This document shows, in pieces, positions 18,178 to 30,050 of a DNA stretch of 64,000 bases. The position numbers and the translations under genes are program-made. The number at the start of each line of letters is the position of its first letter. Position 1 is the stretch's first letter. The stretch is from Isoptericola chiayiensis (GTDB taxonomy: Bacteria > Actinomycetota > Actinomycetes > Actinomycetales > Cellulomonadaceae): contig NZ_JABEZT010000002.1 in assembly GCF_013149805.1 (NCBI RefSeq), positions 1-64,000 on the forward strand, read 5' to 3'. Below the pieces are notes generated by a model. The model was given only the letters and a program-made list of their open reading frames with translations. It did no database searches and was not told the origin of the DNA.

Positions 18178-19622
18178 GCGCTCCCACCCAGGACGCCCAG
18201 CCGGCACCGGAGCAGCGCAGCGACGAGGAGATCATCGCCTCGATCGGTGCCTACGAGTACGGCTGGCGTGACAGCGACGCCGCCGGTGAGGCCGCCGAGC
18301 GCGGCCTGAACGAGGCGGTCGTGCGCAACATCTCCGACCGCAAGGACGAGCCGGAGTGGATGCGCAAGCAGCGGCTCAAGGCCCTGCGCCTCTTCGACAA
18401 GAAGCCGATGCCGAGCTGGGGCGCCGACCTCACCGGGATCGACTTCGACCGCATCAAGTACTTCGTGCGGTCCACCGAGAAGCAGGCCACCAGCTGGGAG
18501 GACCTGCCCGAGGACATCAAGGCGACCTACGACAAGCTCGGCATCCCCGAGGCGGAGAAGCAGCGCCTCGTGGCCGGCGTCGCGGCGCAGTACGAGTCCG
18601 AGGTCGTCTACCACCAGATCCGCGAGGACCTGGAGGCCCAGGGCGTCATCTTCGTCGACACCGACACCGGGCTGCGCGATTACCCCGAGCTGTTCGAGGA
18701 GTACTTCGGCACGGTCATCCCGGCCGGCGACAACAAGTTCTCCGCGCTGAACTCGGCCGTCTGGTCCGGCGGCTCGTTCGTGTACGTCCCGCCGGGCGTG
18801 CACGTCGAGATCCCGCTGCAGGCCTACTTCCGGATCAACACCGAGAACATGGGCCAGTTCGAGCGGACGCTGATCATCGCCGACGAGGGCTCCTACGTGC
18901 ACTACGTCGAGGGCTGCACGGCGCCGATCTACTCCACCGACTCGCTGCACAGCGCTGTCGTGGAGATCGTCGTCAAGAAGAACGCCCGCGTGCGCTACAC
19001 GACCATCCAGAACTGGTCGAACAACGTCTACAACCTGGTGACCAAGCGCGCCACGGCCGAGGCAGGCGCCACCATGGAGTGGGTCGACGGCAACATCGGC
19101 TCCAAGGTCACCATGAAGTACCCGGCGATCTACCTGCTGGGCGAGCACGCCCGCGGCGAGACGCTGTCCATCGCCTTCGCCGGCGAGGGCCAGCACCAGG
19201 ACGCCGGCGCCAAGATGGTGCACGCCGCGCCGCGCACGTCGAGCTCCATCGTGTCCAAGTCGGTCGCCCGTGGCGGCGGACGCACGTCCTACCGCGGTCT
19301 GGTCCAGGTGCTCGAGGGCGCCGAGGCGTCCGCCTCCAACGTGCTCTGCGACGCGCTGCTCGTCGACCAGATCTCCCGGTCCGACACCTACCCGTACGTC
19401 GACGTCCGCGAGGACGACGTGTCCATGGGGCACGAGGCGACGGTGTCCAAGGTGAGCGAGGACCAGCTGTTCTACCTCATGTCCCGAGGCCTGGACGAGA
19501 CCGAGGCCATGGCCATGATCGTGCGCGGGTTCGTCGAGCCCATCGCGCGCGAGCTGCCCATGGAGTACGCGCTCGAGCTCAACCGCCTCATCGAGCTGCA
19601 GATGGAAGGGTCCGTCGGCTGA
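18174..19622 (+). CDS. sufB: Fe-S cluster assembly protein SufB
   Basis: The product is 482 residues, the normal SufB length. Family blocks are clear: [17 protein letters not shown]-like ([20 protein letters not shown]), [11 protein letters not shown] with a conserved Cys, [18 protein letters not shown], and [11 protein letters not shown] with the Cys proposed to receive sulfur. SufB is the scaffold of the SufBC2D complex. ATG at 18174 overlaps sufR and has AGGAAGGAA upstream. Confidence 0.97.
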   Translation: MSAPTQDAQPAPEQRSDEEIIASIGAYEYGWRDSDAAGEAAERGLNEAVVRNISDRKDEPEWMRKQRLKALRLFDKKPMPSWGADLTGIDFDRIKYFVRSTEKQATSWEDLPEDIKATYDKLGIPEAEKQRLVAGVAAQYESEVVYHQIREDLEAQGVIFVDTDTGLRDYPELFEEYFGTVIPAGDNKFSALNSAVWSGGSFVYVPPGVHVEIPLQAYFRINTENMGQFERTLIIADEGSYVHYVEGCTAPIYSTDSLHSAVVEIVVKKNARVRYTTIQNWSNNVYNLVTKRATAEAGATMEWVDGNIGSKVTMKYPAIYLLGEHARGETLSIAFAGEGQHQDAGAKMVHAAPRTSSSIVSKSVARGGGRTSYRGLVQVLEGAEASASNVLCDALLVDQISRSDTYPYVDVREDDVSMGHEATVSKVSEDQLFYLMSRGLDETEAMAMIVRGFVEPIARELPMEYALELNRLIELQMEGSVG

Positions 19623-19623
19623 A

Positions 19624-20829
19624 ATGACTCTCACTACCGATCACACCCGCGCGACGGCCGACGGCACCCACTCCCACGGTGTCGTCCCCGCCGGCTCCCG
19701 CGCCGAGCGCAAGACCTCCTTCGACCTGGCGGACATCCCCGTGCCGTCCGGGCGCGAGGAGGAGTGGCGGTTCTCGCCCGTGGCGCGGATCCAGCCGCTG
19801 TTCTCCGAGCAGCTCGGCAGCGACGGCGTCGCCGTGACCGTCGAGGCGGCCCCGGAGGTCAAGGTCGAGACCCTCGCCCGCGGTGACGAGCGCCTGGGGC
19901 GTGCCGGCAAGCCGGGAGACCGGACCGCCGTCGCCGCCTGGAACGCTGTGGCCGAGGCCACCGCCGTGACGATCCCGGCCGAGGCCGTGGCGTCCGACGT
20001 CACCTCCGTGCGCATCGACGGCGTCTCGAAGGACGCCACCGCCGCGCACCTCGTCGTCACCGCCGAGCGGCACTCCGAGGCCGTCGTCGTCATCGACCAC
20101 CGCGGCGAGGCGCTGCTCAACCAGACCGTCGAGCTCGTCGTCGAGGACGGCGCGCACCTGACGGTCGTGTCCGTCCAGGACTGGGCCGACGGTGCGGTGC
20201 ACGCCTCCAGCCACCGCGCCGCCATCGGCCGGGACGCCAAGCTCAAGCACGTCGTGGTGACGTTCGGCGGCGACGTCGTGCGGGTCACGCCGGACGCGAC
20301 CTTCACCGCCGAGGGCGGCGAGGTCGAGATGGTCGGGCTGTACTTCGCCGACGCCGACCAGCACCAGGAGCACCGGCTCTTCGTGGACCACGCCGTGCCG
20401 CGCTGCAAGTCCCGCGTCACCTACAAGGGCGCGCTGCAGGGCGCCTCGGCCCACACCGTGTGGGTCGGCGACGTGCTCATCCAGGCCGAGGCCGAGGGCA
20501 CCGACACCTACGAGCTCAACCGCAACCTCGTCCTGACGGACGGGGCGCGCGCCGACTCGGTGCCGAACCTCGAGATCGAGACCGGCGAGATCGACGGCGC
20601 GGGTCACGCGTCGGCGACCGGCCGGTTCGACGACGAGCAGCTCTTCTACCTCATGGCCCGCGGCATCCCCGAGATCGACGCCCGCCGTCTCGTGGTGCGC
20701 GGCTTCTTCGCCGAGCTCATCCAGGACATCGGCGTCGCGTCCGTCCAGGACCGGCTGCTGGCCTCGATCGAGGCGGAGCTGGAGAAGTCGATGAGCGTCA
20801 TCACGGGCGTCGCCCCCGACGCGGAGTGA
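19624..20829 (+). CDS. sufD: Fe-S cluster assembly protein SufD
   Basis: The product is 401 residues. The N-terminus contains SGREEEWRFSP. The beta-helix core and the C-terminal block (DDEQLFYLMARGIPEIDARRLVVRGFFAELI) are SufB/SufD family signatures. Conserved His residues near the C-terminal third (HASATGRFDDEQ) match the SufD cofactor site. It pairs with SufB in the SufBC2D scaffold. It starts two bases after the sufB stop. Confidence 0.95.
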   Translation: MTLTTDHTRATADGTHSHGVVPAGSRAERKTSFDLADIPVPSGREEEWRFSPVARIQPLFSEQLGSDGVAVTVEAAPEVKVETLARGDERLGRAGKPGDRTAVAAWNAVAEATAVTIPAEAVASDVTSVRIDGVSKDATAAHLVVTAERHSEAVVVIDHRGEALLNQTVELVVEDGAHLTVVSVQDWADGAVHASSHRAAIGRDAKLKHVVVTFGGDVVRVTPDATFTAEGGEVEMVGLYFADADQHQEHRLFVDHAVPRCKSRVTYKGALQGASAHTVWVGDVLIQAEAEGTDTYELNRNLVLTDGARADSVPNLEIETGEIDGAGHASATGRFDDEQLFYLMARGIPEIDARRLVVRGFFAELIQDIGVASVQDRLLASIEAELEKSMSVITGVAPDAE

Positions 20830-20833
20830 CGAC

Positions 20834-21181
20834 GTGAGCAACCAGATCGCCTGCGCCACCGACGACCTGGCCCCCGAGGAGGCCCTGCTCGTCGAGCTGA
20901 CGTCCGCCGACGGTGCCGCCGTGCCCGTCGCCGTCGTCCGTGACGAGGACGGCGACTACCACGCCATCAGCGACGTGTGCTCCCACGGGGCCGTCTCGCT
21001 GTCCGACGGCGAGGTCGAGGGCTGCCTGGTCGAGTGCTGGCTGCACGGGTCGCAGTTCGACCTGCGCACCGGCCGGCCGCTCCAGCTGCCCGCGATCCAG
21101 CCCGTGCCCGTCTACCCGGTGACGGTGGACGGCGACAAGGTGCTCGTCGACATCGACGCACCGCTCGCCGCCGCCTCCTGA
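20834..21181 (+). CDS. Rieske-type ferredoxin in the suf operon
   Basis: The product is 115 residues. The Rieske motif is complete: CSHG and, 16 residues later, CWLHGSQFD, giving Cys-x-His and Cys-x2-His ligands for a [2Fe-2S] cluster. The rest matches small bacterial Rieske ferredoxins of dioxygenase type. It starts at GTG four bases after sufD and lies before sufC, so it is inside the operon. It may donate electrons or act as a cluster client; that is inference. Confidence 0.9.
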   Translation: MSNQIACATDDLAPEEALLVELTSADGAAVPVAVVRDEDGDYHAISDVCSHGAVSLSDGEVEGCLVECWLHGSQFDLRTGRPLQLPAIQPVPVYPVTVDGDKVLVDIDAPLAAAS

Positions 21182-21218
21182 CCCCCGCCTTTCGAGAACA
21201 GACCTGGAGAACCACCTG

Positions 21219-23290
<2,072 letters not shown>

Positions 23291-23300
23291 GGAGGCCGGC

Positions 23301-23792
23301 ATGAGCTCGCTGGAGCAGATGTACCAGCAGGTGATCCTGGACCACGCCAAGCACCCGCACGGGCGCGGCCTGGTCGACCCCGTCGTCGGGCACCTGGCCG
23401 CCGAGTCGCACCAGGTGAACCCGACGTGCGGCGACGAGGTGACGCTGCGTGTGGACGTCGATGCGGACGGCACGGTAGAGACCGTGTCCTGGGAGGGTCA
23501 GGGCTGCTCGATCTCGCAGGCCTCGACCTCGGTGATGACCGAGCTCGTCACCGGGCGCCCGCTCGCCGAGGTCGCGGACCTGGACGCCGCGTTCCACGCG
23601 CTGATGGCCTCGCGGGGCAAGGGGCTGGACGACGACGCCGCGCTCGACGCGCTCGGGGACGCCGAGGCGTTCACCGGCGTCTCGCAGTACCCCGCCCGCA
23701 TCAAGTGCGCGCTGCTCGGCTGGGCGGCGCTGAAGGACTCGCTGGCGCGCAGCGGCGCGCTGGCCGACCGACCCGGAGGATCGGATGACTGA
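23301..23792 (+). CDS. sufU: Zinc-dependent sulfurtransferase SufU
   Basis: The product is 163 residues, an IscU-like fold. LEQMYQQVILDHAKHPHGRG starts the protein. Ligand and transfer residues are seen in NPTCGDEV, GCSISQASTS and RIKCALLGW. The 18-20-residue insert between the second and third Cys (around GKGLDDDAALDALGD) is the SufU mark. It takes sulfur from SufS. ATG at 23301 has GGAGG upstream. It overlaps sufT by 8 bp. Confidence 0.95.
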   Translation: MSSLEQMYQQVILDHAKHPHGRGLVDPVVGHLAAESHQVNPTCGDEVTLRVDVDADGTVETVSWEGQGCSISQASTSVMTELVTGRPLAEVADLDAAFHALMASRGKGLDDDAALDALGDAEAFTGVSQYPARIKCALLGWAALKDSLARSGALADRPGGSDD

Positions 23793-24144
23793 CAACCCGA
23801 CCGAGACCGCGCCCGAGCAGGCGACGGCACCCGGCGCGACCACCGCGGCCGACGTCGAGGAGGCGCTGCGCGACGTCATCGACCCCGAGCTCGGCATCAA
23901 CGTGGTCGACCTCGGACTCGTCTACGGCGTCGAGGTGGACCAGAACAACCACGCCACCATCGACATGACGCTCACCTCGGCGGCCTGCCCGCTGACCGAC
24001 GTCATCGAGGACCAGGCCGGCCAGGCGCTCGAGGGCATCGTGACCGGTCAGCGCATCAACTGGGTCTGGATGCCGCCGTGGGGCCCGGAGAAGATCACCG
24101 ACGAGGGCCGCGAGCAGCTGCGGATGCTCGGTTTCAACGTCTGA
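23785..24144 (+). CDS. sufT: SufT-like MIP18/DUF59 Fe-S protein
   Basis: The product is 119 residues. A short Thr/Ala-rich leader is followed by the DUF59 fold: DVIDPELGINVVDLGLVYGV, and TSAACPLTD with the conserved Cys. SufT-type proteins help mature Fe-S clients. It is the last gene of the suf operon, overlapping sufU by 8 bp, and the next gene is convergent. Confidence 0.93.
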   Translation: MTDNPTETAPEQATAPGATTAADVEEALRDVIDPELGINVVDLGLVYGVEVDQNNHATIDMTLTSAACPLTDVIEDQAGQALEGIVTGQRINWVWMPPWGPEKITDEGREQLRMLGFNV

Positions 24145-24157
24145 CCGTCCGGAGCTC

Positions 24158-25095
24158 TCAGGCTTCCGCGCCGCGCACGACGAGCACCGGGCACTGGGCG
24201 CCGCGCAGCGCCGACTGGCTGGTGGAGCCGAGAAGCAGCCCCTGGAACCCGCCGCGTCCTCGGCACCCGACCACGACGACGTCGGCGGTCTCGGACAGCT
24301 GGGCCAGCGCCGGACCCGCGCCGCCGTCGACCACCCGGGGCGTGACGGTCACGTCGGGGGCGTCCGCGCGCAACGCCTCGACGGCCGCCGCCAGCTCGTC
24401 CGTGGCGGACGAGAGCACGGTGTCGCGGTCCGGACGGGAGGGCGTCCACGGCAGCTGACCCCAGCGGTCCGCGGGTACCGCGTGCACGACGAGCAGCTCG
24501 GCGTCCAGGGCACGGGCGACCGTGGCCGCGAACCGCATCGCGGTGTCCGAGCCCGACGACCCGTCCACGCCGACGACCCGTCCACGCCGACGACGACGCG
24601 GCCGTACCGGCGCACCTCGTCGGTGGACGCGTCGTCGTCCGGCACGAGCGGCTCGGACTCCTGGCGGAACGGCACCACGACGGTGGGGCAGCGGGAGTAG
24701 GCCGGCAGCGTGGCGGAGACCGTGCCGAGCAGCCGTTCGGCGAACCCGCCGTGCCCGCGCGACCCCACGACCGCGAGCGCGTGGTCGCCCGACCGCTCGA
24801 CGAGCACGCCGGTGGGGTCGCCCGTCGCGACCTCGGTGGTGACCGTGGCCCCGGCCCGCTCGGCGCGCGCGGCGGCGTGGGCGAGCGTGCGCTCCACGGC
24901 GGTGCGGACCCGGACGTCGTCGGGGACGATGCGCTTGCCGTCCTCGTCGAAGGGTAGGAAGAACCCGGGCAGGGCGTAGCTGCTCACGACGTGCAGGGCG
25001 GCGCCGGTGCGCCCGGCGTAAGCGACGGCCCAGTCCAGCGCGTGGGCGGCCTCGGCGGAGTCGTCGACTCCGACCAGGATTGTCGACTCGGTCAT
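24158..25095 (-). pseudogene. Tandem-domain universal stress protein, frameshifted
   Basis: The gene starts at ATG 25095 behind AAGGAG. Its first USP domain (MTESTILVGVDDSAEAAHAL through VVGSRGHGGFAERLLGTVSA and VVVPF) is in one frame. The second domain (VVGVDGSSGSDTAMRFAATV through VVGCRGRGGFQGLLLGSTS and CPVLVVRGAEA, stop at 24158) is in another. The shift falls at a 17-bp tandem duplication (24554-24587); removing one copy rejoins the frames into a normal 306-residue two-domain USP. The G-2x-G-9x-G(S/T) ATP-binding motif is present in both halves. As read, the product would lose domain two. This may be a real mutation, a reversible slippage, or a sequencing or assembly error. Confidence 0.88.
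24554..24594. repeat. 17-bp tandem duplication inside USP gene
   Basis: CGACGACCCGTCCACGC occurs at 24554-24570 and again at 24571-24587, followed by a partial third copy CGACGAC (24588-24594). On the coding (minus) strand the unit encodes part of GVDGSS, the start of the second USP domain. Because 17 is not a multiple of three, it shifts the frame. The partial third copy makes replication slippage easy. Confidence 0.97.
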
Positions 25096-25169
25096 CGAGC
25101 ATCTCCTTCCGATCGAGGGCACCACCAGACCACAGCCGGCCCCGGTCGGCATCGGGACGACGTCGCCGG

Positions 25170-26666
25170 TCAGTACTCCGTGGGTGTCTCCACGGACTCC
25201 CAGTGCCACGGTTCGGGGAGACGTCCGGCCGGGCCCGCCCACCCGGGGTGCTGCCAGCCGAACTCGCCGGCGTGCTCCTGCAGCCAGAGGTACGGCGCCC
25301 CGTCGAAGCTCCCCGGCCCCATGCTGAGGTCGACGGCGGTGCCCAGCCCGTGGTTCGAGCAGCCCGGGGGAGCGGCCAGCGGGTTCGGGTCCCGCGGGTC
25401 GTGGACCGCGAGCTGCTGGTCGTAGGAGCGGTACGCGGAGTTCACCGTCAGGTGCACGCCGAACTCCGCCCGGTAGGCCTCGTCGAGGGCGACGAGGCCG
25501 TCGACGAGGTCAGCGCGGATCTCGTGCTCCGGGGCCCAGGGGATCGGCGCGAGCTCGTCGTCGTCGAGGCGGCCACCCCGGGGCCACCAGCGCTGGTCGT
25601 CCTCCGGGCAGGAGACCGCGTCCTGGGCGACCATCAGTGCGGTGGTCGCCCGGTCGACGTCGTCGCGCCGTGCGGAGAGGTCCGGGGCGGCGTCCTCCAG
25701 CTCGTCGAGCGCCATCGCGTCCAGCCGGTCCGCAGCGGTGGCCGACACGGCCTCGTCCGCCGTGCCCACGGCGTCGCGCAGCGCGGTGCGAGCCGCGTCG
25801 CCCGCCGCGGTCCCGGCGTCGGCCAGCCGGTCCGTCGCGGCCAGGATGTGCTCGGCACGGCGACGCACGGGGGCGACGGTCTCGCGCTGGGCACCGATCT
25901 GCTCGGTCGCGAACGTGCGGCGGGACGCGTGGACGGTCGCGGCAGCCTGCTCCAGGCGATCGCCGGCCGCGGCGGCGTCGCCCGGCCCGCGGTCGAGCAC
26001 GGGCCGGCCCGCGAGCAGCGCCGTGGCGGCGTCGAGGGCGTCGCTCAGCGCCGTGCGCGTCGCGGGGTCGGCGACCTTGTCCTCGGCGTCGGCCAGCTCG
26101 GACCCGGCGGCCACGACCTGTGCGCTGAGGTCGTCCGCCTCGAGCCGCAGCGCGCGCTCGACCCCCACGCCTGCGGCACCGACGGCGCCCAGCACGGCCA
26201 GGGGGACGAGGACGGCCGCGACCCACCGGGCCCGTGGACGGCGGCGTTCGCGCACGTGCCGCAGGGCCTCGTCGACGACGGCGGCGCGCGGTCGCACGAG
26301 CGCCAGCACCGCGCCCGCCAGCGCCGCACCGAGCGCGTACCAGAGGACGTCCGCGGCGCTGAACGTCGTGCCCAGCGCGTACCGGGCGAGAGGGAACCGG
26401 TCGAGGACCGTGGCCGGGACGTCCGTGAGGTGGGACAGCTCGACCGCGGTGGCGACCAGCAGCGCGAGCGCCGCGGCCGTGGCCGGCCGGACGGCGGGGG
26501 CGACCAGCGCGACGAGCCACACGAGCAGGACGGCGTAGAGGGCGTCGCCGACCGGGCCGGCGACGTCGTCGGGCAGGAACGGCCGCGCACCGAGACCCGC
26601 GAGGACGGTCGAGACCGCGAGGACCGTCGGGAGAGCGCGGGGGACACGGACGTCGGGTGGGGCCAC
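25170..26666 (-). CDS. DUF2809 / coiled-coil / M15B carboxypeptidase fusion
   Basis: The product is 498 residues. Residues 10-125 are a four- or five-segment membrane domain like DUF2809 (VGDALYAVLLVWLVALV and FSAADVLWYALGAALAG). One further membrane segment lies near 148-170. Residues 175-345 are Ala/Asp/Arg-rich helix, likely a coiled coil outside the membrane. Residues 375-498 are a VanY-type D-alanyl-D-alanine carboxypeptidase: SAYRSYDQQ, SNHGLGTAVDLS with zinc His and Asp, and EPWHWE with the catalytic Glu and the last zinc His. It probably trims peptidoglycan stem peptides. The fusion is unusual. The start is GTG, with TAGGGT six bases upstream. Confidence 0.85.
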   Translation of the reverse strand: MAPPDVRVPRALPTVLAVSTVLAGLGARPFLPDDVAGPVGDALYAVLLVWLVALVAPAVRPATAAALALLVATAVELSHLTDVPATVLDRFPLARYALGTTFSAADVLWYALGAALAGAVLALVRPRAAVVDEALRHVRERRRPRARWVAAVLVPLAVLGAVGAAGVGVERALRLEADDLSAQVVAAGSELADAEDKVADPATRTALSDALDAATALLAGRPVLDRGPGDAAAAGDRLEQAAATVHASRRTFATEQIGAQRETVAPVRRRAEHILAATDRLADAGTAAGDAARTALRDAVGTADEAVSATAADRLDAMALDELEDAAPDLSARRDDVDRATTALMVAQDAVSCPEDDQRWWPRGGRLDDDELAPIPWAPEHEIRADLVDGLVALDEAYRAEFGVHLTVNSAYRSYDQQLAVHDPRDPNPLAAPPGCSNHGLGTAVDLSMGPGSFDGAPYLWLQEHAGEFGWQHPGWAGPAGRLPEPWHWESVETPTEY

Positions 26667-26672
26667 GGGCGC

Positions 26673-26678
26673 ACCCTA
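26673..26678 (-). promoter_or_regulatory. -10 box of the M15 fusion gene (leaderless)
   Basis: On the minus strand this reads TAGGGT, six bases before GTG at 26666. The spacing fits a leaderless transcript, and there is no ribosome site in the gap. Confidence 0.55.
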
Positions 26679-26751
26679 CCGAGGAGCGCGCCGCCGTCGT
26701 CGGCCGGACCGCCCTGTGACGTATGTCCTCGTCCGGCACGGCACGGACCAC

Positions 26752-26757
26752 TAGAAT
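26752..26757 (+). promoter_or_regulatory. -10 box of the ABC-F gene
   Basis: TAGAAT, a near-consensus -10 box, lies about 40 bases upstream of the TTG start at 26797. The predicted leader contains the ribosome site GAAGGA. No clear -35 box was seen. Confidence 0.5.
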
Positions 26758-26796
26758 CGATCCGGCCCCCGCACTCTTTCGAAGGACACCCCTGCC

Positions 26797-28395
<1,599 letters not shown>

Positions 28396-28420
28396 CGCCG
28401 GTCGCGAGACCCGCCGGCGG

Positions 28421-28491
28421 CGAGATCGACCCACCCGTCGCGAGATCGACGCACCGTGGGTCGATCTCAGTCCGGGTGCGTCGATCTCGCG
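28421..28491. repeat. Strand-switching 20-bp-pitch repeat array 1
   Basis: GAGATCGA occurs at 28422 and 28442, and its complement TCGATCTC at 28461 and 28481, so each pair is spaced exactly 20 bp. The longer forms show matched pairs: 28422-28434 is exactly complementary to 28456-28468 (13 bp), and 28439-28455 to 28475-28491 (17 bp). The pairs are interleaved, not nested. The array fills the gap between the convergent ABC-F and SURF1 genes. The last copies form the SURF1 C-terminal codons. It may act as a two-way terminator. Confidence 0.85.
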
Positions 28492-29363
28492 GGGACCTGG
28501 TGGGCGGCGTCGACCAGCGCGTCCTCGTACTCCTCGTCGACCCGCCGGCGCCGCTGCCGCGGCGGCCGTGACGTGCCGTCGGGGTCCTCGGCGGCGAGAA
28601 GCTCCCCGGCGGTGACCGTCGCCGCGCGCGTCTCGCGGCGCCACAGCAGCACGAACCCGCCCACGGCACCGAGGGCGAAGATGACCCACTGGAACGTGTA
28701 GCTCAGGTGGGACCCGGGATCCGTGTCGGGCCGGGGGGCCGGGACCAGCGCCACGGCGGCGGCCGGGTCCTCGGCACGCAGCTGCCCGTACGCCCCGACG
28801 GTCGCGCCGTCGGCCCAGGCGCCGCCGTCGCGGCCCTCGGCCAGCACCTGCTCGGTGTTGATGCGCTGGACCTGCCCGGCGGGCGCGCCGCGGTCGGACG
28901 CCGGCTCGTCGGGTCGCAGCGTGACGGTCACGGTGACCTCGCCCGCCGGCGGGTCGGGGACGGCGGCCGGTCCGCTGGCGTCCGCGCCGAGCGGCACGAA
29001 TCCCCGGTCCACCACGAGCACGGTCGCGGTGCCGTCCAGCTCGGTGCGCAGCGGCACCAGCACGTGGAAGCCCGGCGTGCCGTTCACCGGCCGGTTGCGC
29101 AGCAGCACGGTGTCCTCGGTCGCGTACTCGCCGACGACGACGGCGGGCCGCCACTCGTCGTCGCCGTCCAGCGCGTCGCCCGGCCCTGAAAGCACGTCGG
29201 CCAGGGGGACCGGCTGCGAGGTGTAGTTGGACTCCACGAGCGCGATCTGGGCCTGGCGGTCGGTGTAGCGGTGCCACTGCCAGAACGCCGCCAGGACGCA
29301 CAGCGCGGCGAGCAGGACGGCGGCGAGGCCGAGCGTGACCCACTGCCGGCGGGTCCGCCTCAC
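28467..29363 (-). CDS. SURF1 family cytochrome oxidase assembly protein
   Basis: The product is 298 residues. There is one membrane segment near each end (residues about 10-28, LGLAAVLLAALCVLAAFW; and about 220-240, FALGAVGGFVLLW), with an extracytoplasmic domain between them, the SURF1 topology. Conserved blocks include FWQWHRY near the N-terminus, LLRNRPVNGTPGFHVLVP, and LSYTFQWVIF at the second helix. It helps assemble the heme a/CuB centre of cytochrome c oxidase. The last residues (ARSTHPD) are encoded by repeat array 1. The start overlaps the upstream small gene by 4 bp. Confidence 0.9.
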   Translation of the reverse strand: MRRTRRQWVTLGLAAVLLAALCVLAAFWQWHRYTDRQAQIALVESNYTSQPVPLADVLSGPGDALDGDDEWRPAVVVGEYATEDTVLLRNRPVNGTPGFHVLVPLRTELDGTATVLVVDRGFVPLGADASGPAAVPDPPAGEVTVTVTLRPDEPASDRGAPAGQVQRINTEQVLAEGRDGGAWADGATVGAYGQLRAEDPAAAVALVPAPRPDTDPGSHLSYTFQWVIFALGAVGGFVLLWRRETRAATVTAGELLAAEDPDGTSRPPRQRRRRVDEEYEDALVDAAHQVPARSTHPD

Positions 29364-29599
29364 ACGTGCTCCAGGTCGTCGACGCCGACGGTCTGCTTCC
29401 AGAAGCCGCGCGCGCCGAGGAACTGTTCGAGGTGCTCACGGTGGTCGTCGCACGCGAGCCACACCTTGCGGCGTGCGGGAGCGTGCAGCTTCGGGTTGTT
29501 CCACAGCAGGCCCCAGCGGGCGTCCGAGCGGCAACCCTTGGCCGAGCAGACCAGCGCGTCGGTGGCGACGGGGTCGGCGCCGAGCCCGAGCACGTCCAT
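29360..29599 (-). CDS. Small Cys/His protein next to SURF1
   Basis: The product is 79 residues. It contains LVCSAKGC and later LACDDHREH, a Cys-x4-Cys plus Cys-x2-His arrangement that could bind zinc. The sequence between (RWGLLWNNPKLHAPARRKVW) is Trp- and Arg-rich. It is coupled to SURF1 downstream (4-bp overlap) and to the DUF3099 gene upstream (TGATG). Its function is not known. The position suggests a role near cytochrome oxidase assembly, but that is inference only. Confidence 0.78.
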   Translation of the reverse strand: MDVLGLGADPVATDALVCSAKGCRSDARWGLLWNNPKLHAPARRKVWLACDDHREHLEQFLGARGFWKQTVGVDDLEHV

Positions 29600-30000
29600 C
29601 AGTCGTCGTCCTTCCGGTCGGTGTCGTCTGTGCCCGCGGACTGGTCGCCCTCCTGGTGGTCCACCACGCGGTGCTCCACGACCCGGTGCTGCTCGGCCGG
29701 CGGCGCCGTGGGCGTGGCGGGCAGCTCGGCGGGGGGGACCGGCGGGACGGCGGCGACCTCGTGGGTCGTGCGGTCGCGCCCGGCGTTGGCGAAGATCACC
29801 GCGGTGTACGGCAGGACGATCGCCCCGGCGATGCACACCCACAGCAGCCAGCCGTCCACGAAGAACGCGGCGAGCATGATGAGCACGATCCGCAGGCCCA
29901 TCTGCGCCATGTACTGGCGCAGGCGTCGGCCCTGGTCCTCGGCCATGGAGGTCGGGACCGCCGTGATCGAGGTGACCTCGGGGTGGCGGGGCGTGCTCAC
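29599..30000 (-). CDS. DUF3099 membrane protein
   Basis: The product is 133 residues. Two membrane segments (about 35-55, GLRIVLIMLAAFFVDGWLL; and 57-74, CIAGAIVLPYTAVIFANAG) follow the ITAVPTSMAEDQGRRLRQYM block of the DUF3099 family. The C-terminal 55 residues are Pro/Asp/Glu-rich and probably disordered. It is first in the operon with the small Cys/His gene and SURF1. The GTG start has TAGACT six bases upstream. Confidence 0.85.
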   Translation of the reverse strand: MSTPRHPEVTSITAVPTSMAEDQGRRLRQYMAQMGLRIVLIMLAAFFVDGWLLWVCIAGAIVLPYTAVIFANAGRDRTTHEVAAVPPVPPAELPATPTAPPAEQHRVVEHRVVDHQEGDQSAGTDDTDRKDDD

Positions 30001-30006
30001 CCGCCC

Positions 30007-30012
30007 AGTCTA
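30007..30012 (-). promoter_or_regulatory. -10 box of DUF3099-SURF1 operon (leaderless)
   Basis: On the minus strand this reads TAGACT, six bases before GTG at 30000. The spacing fits a leaderless mRNA for the whole minus-strand operon. Confidence 0.5.
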
Positions 30013-30050
30013 CGGCCGTGCGGGTGAACTTCCGGCGGCGCCGTGACGAG

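Noticed and set aside
24158-25095. Two separate single-domain USP genes
   Set aside because: The second half has no start codon or ribosome site of its own at the domain boundary, and removing one 17-bp copy rejoins the frame exactly.
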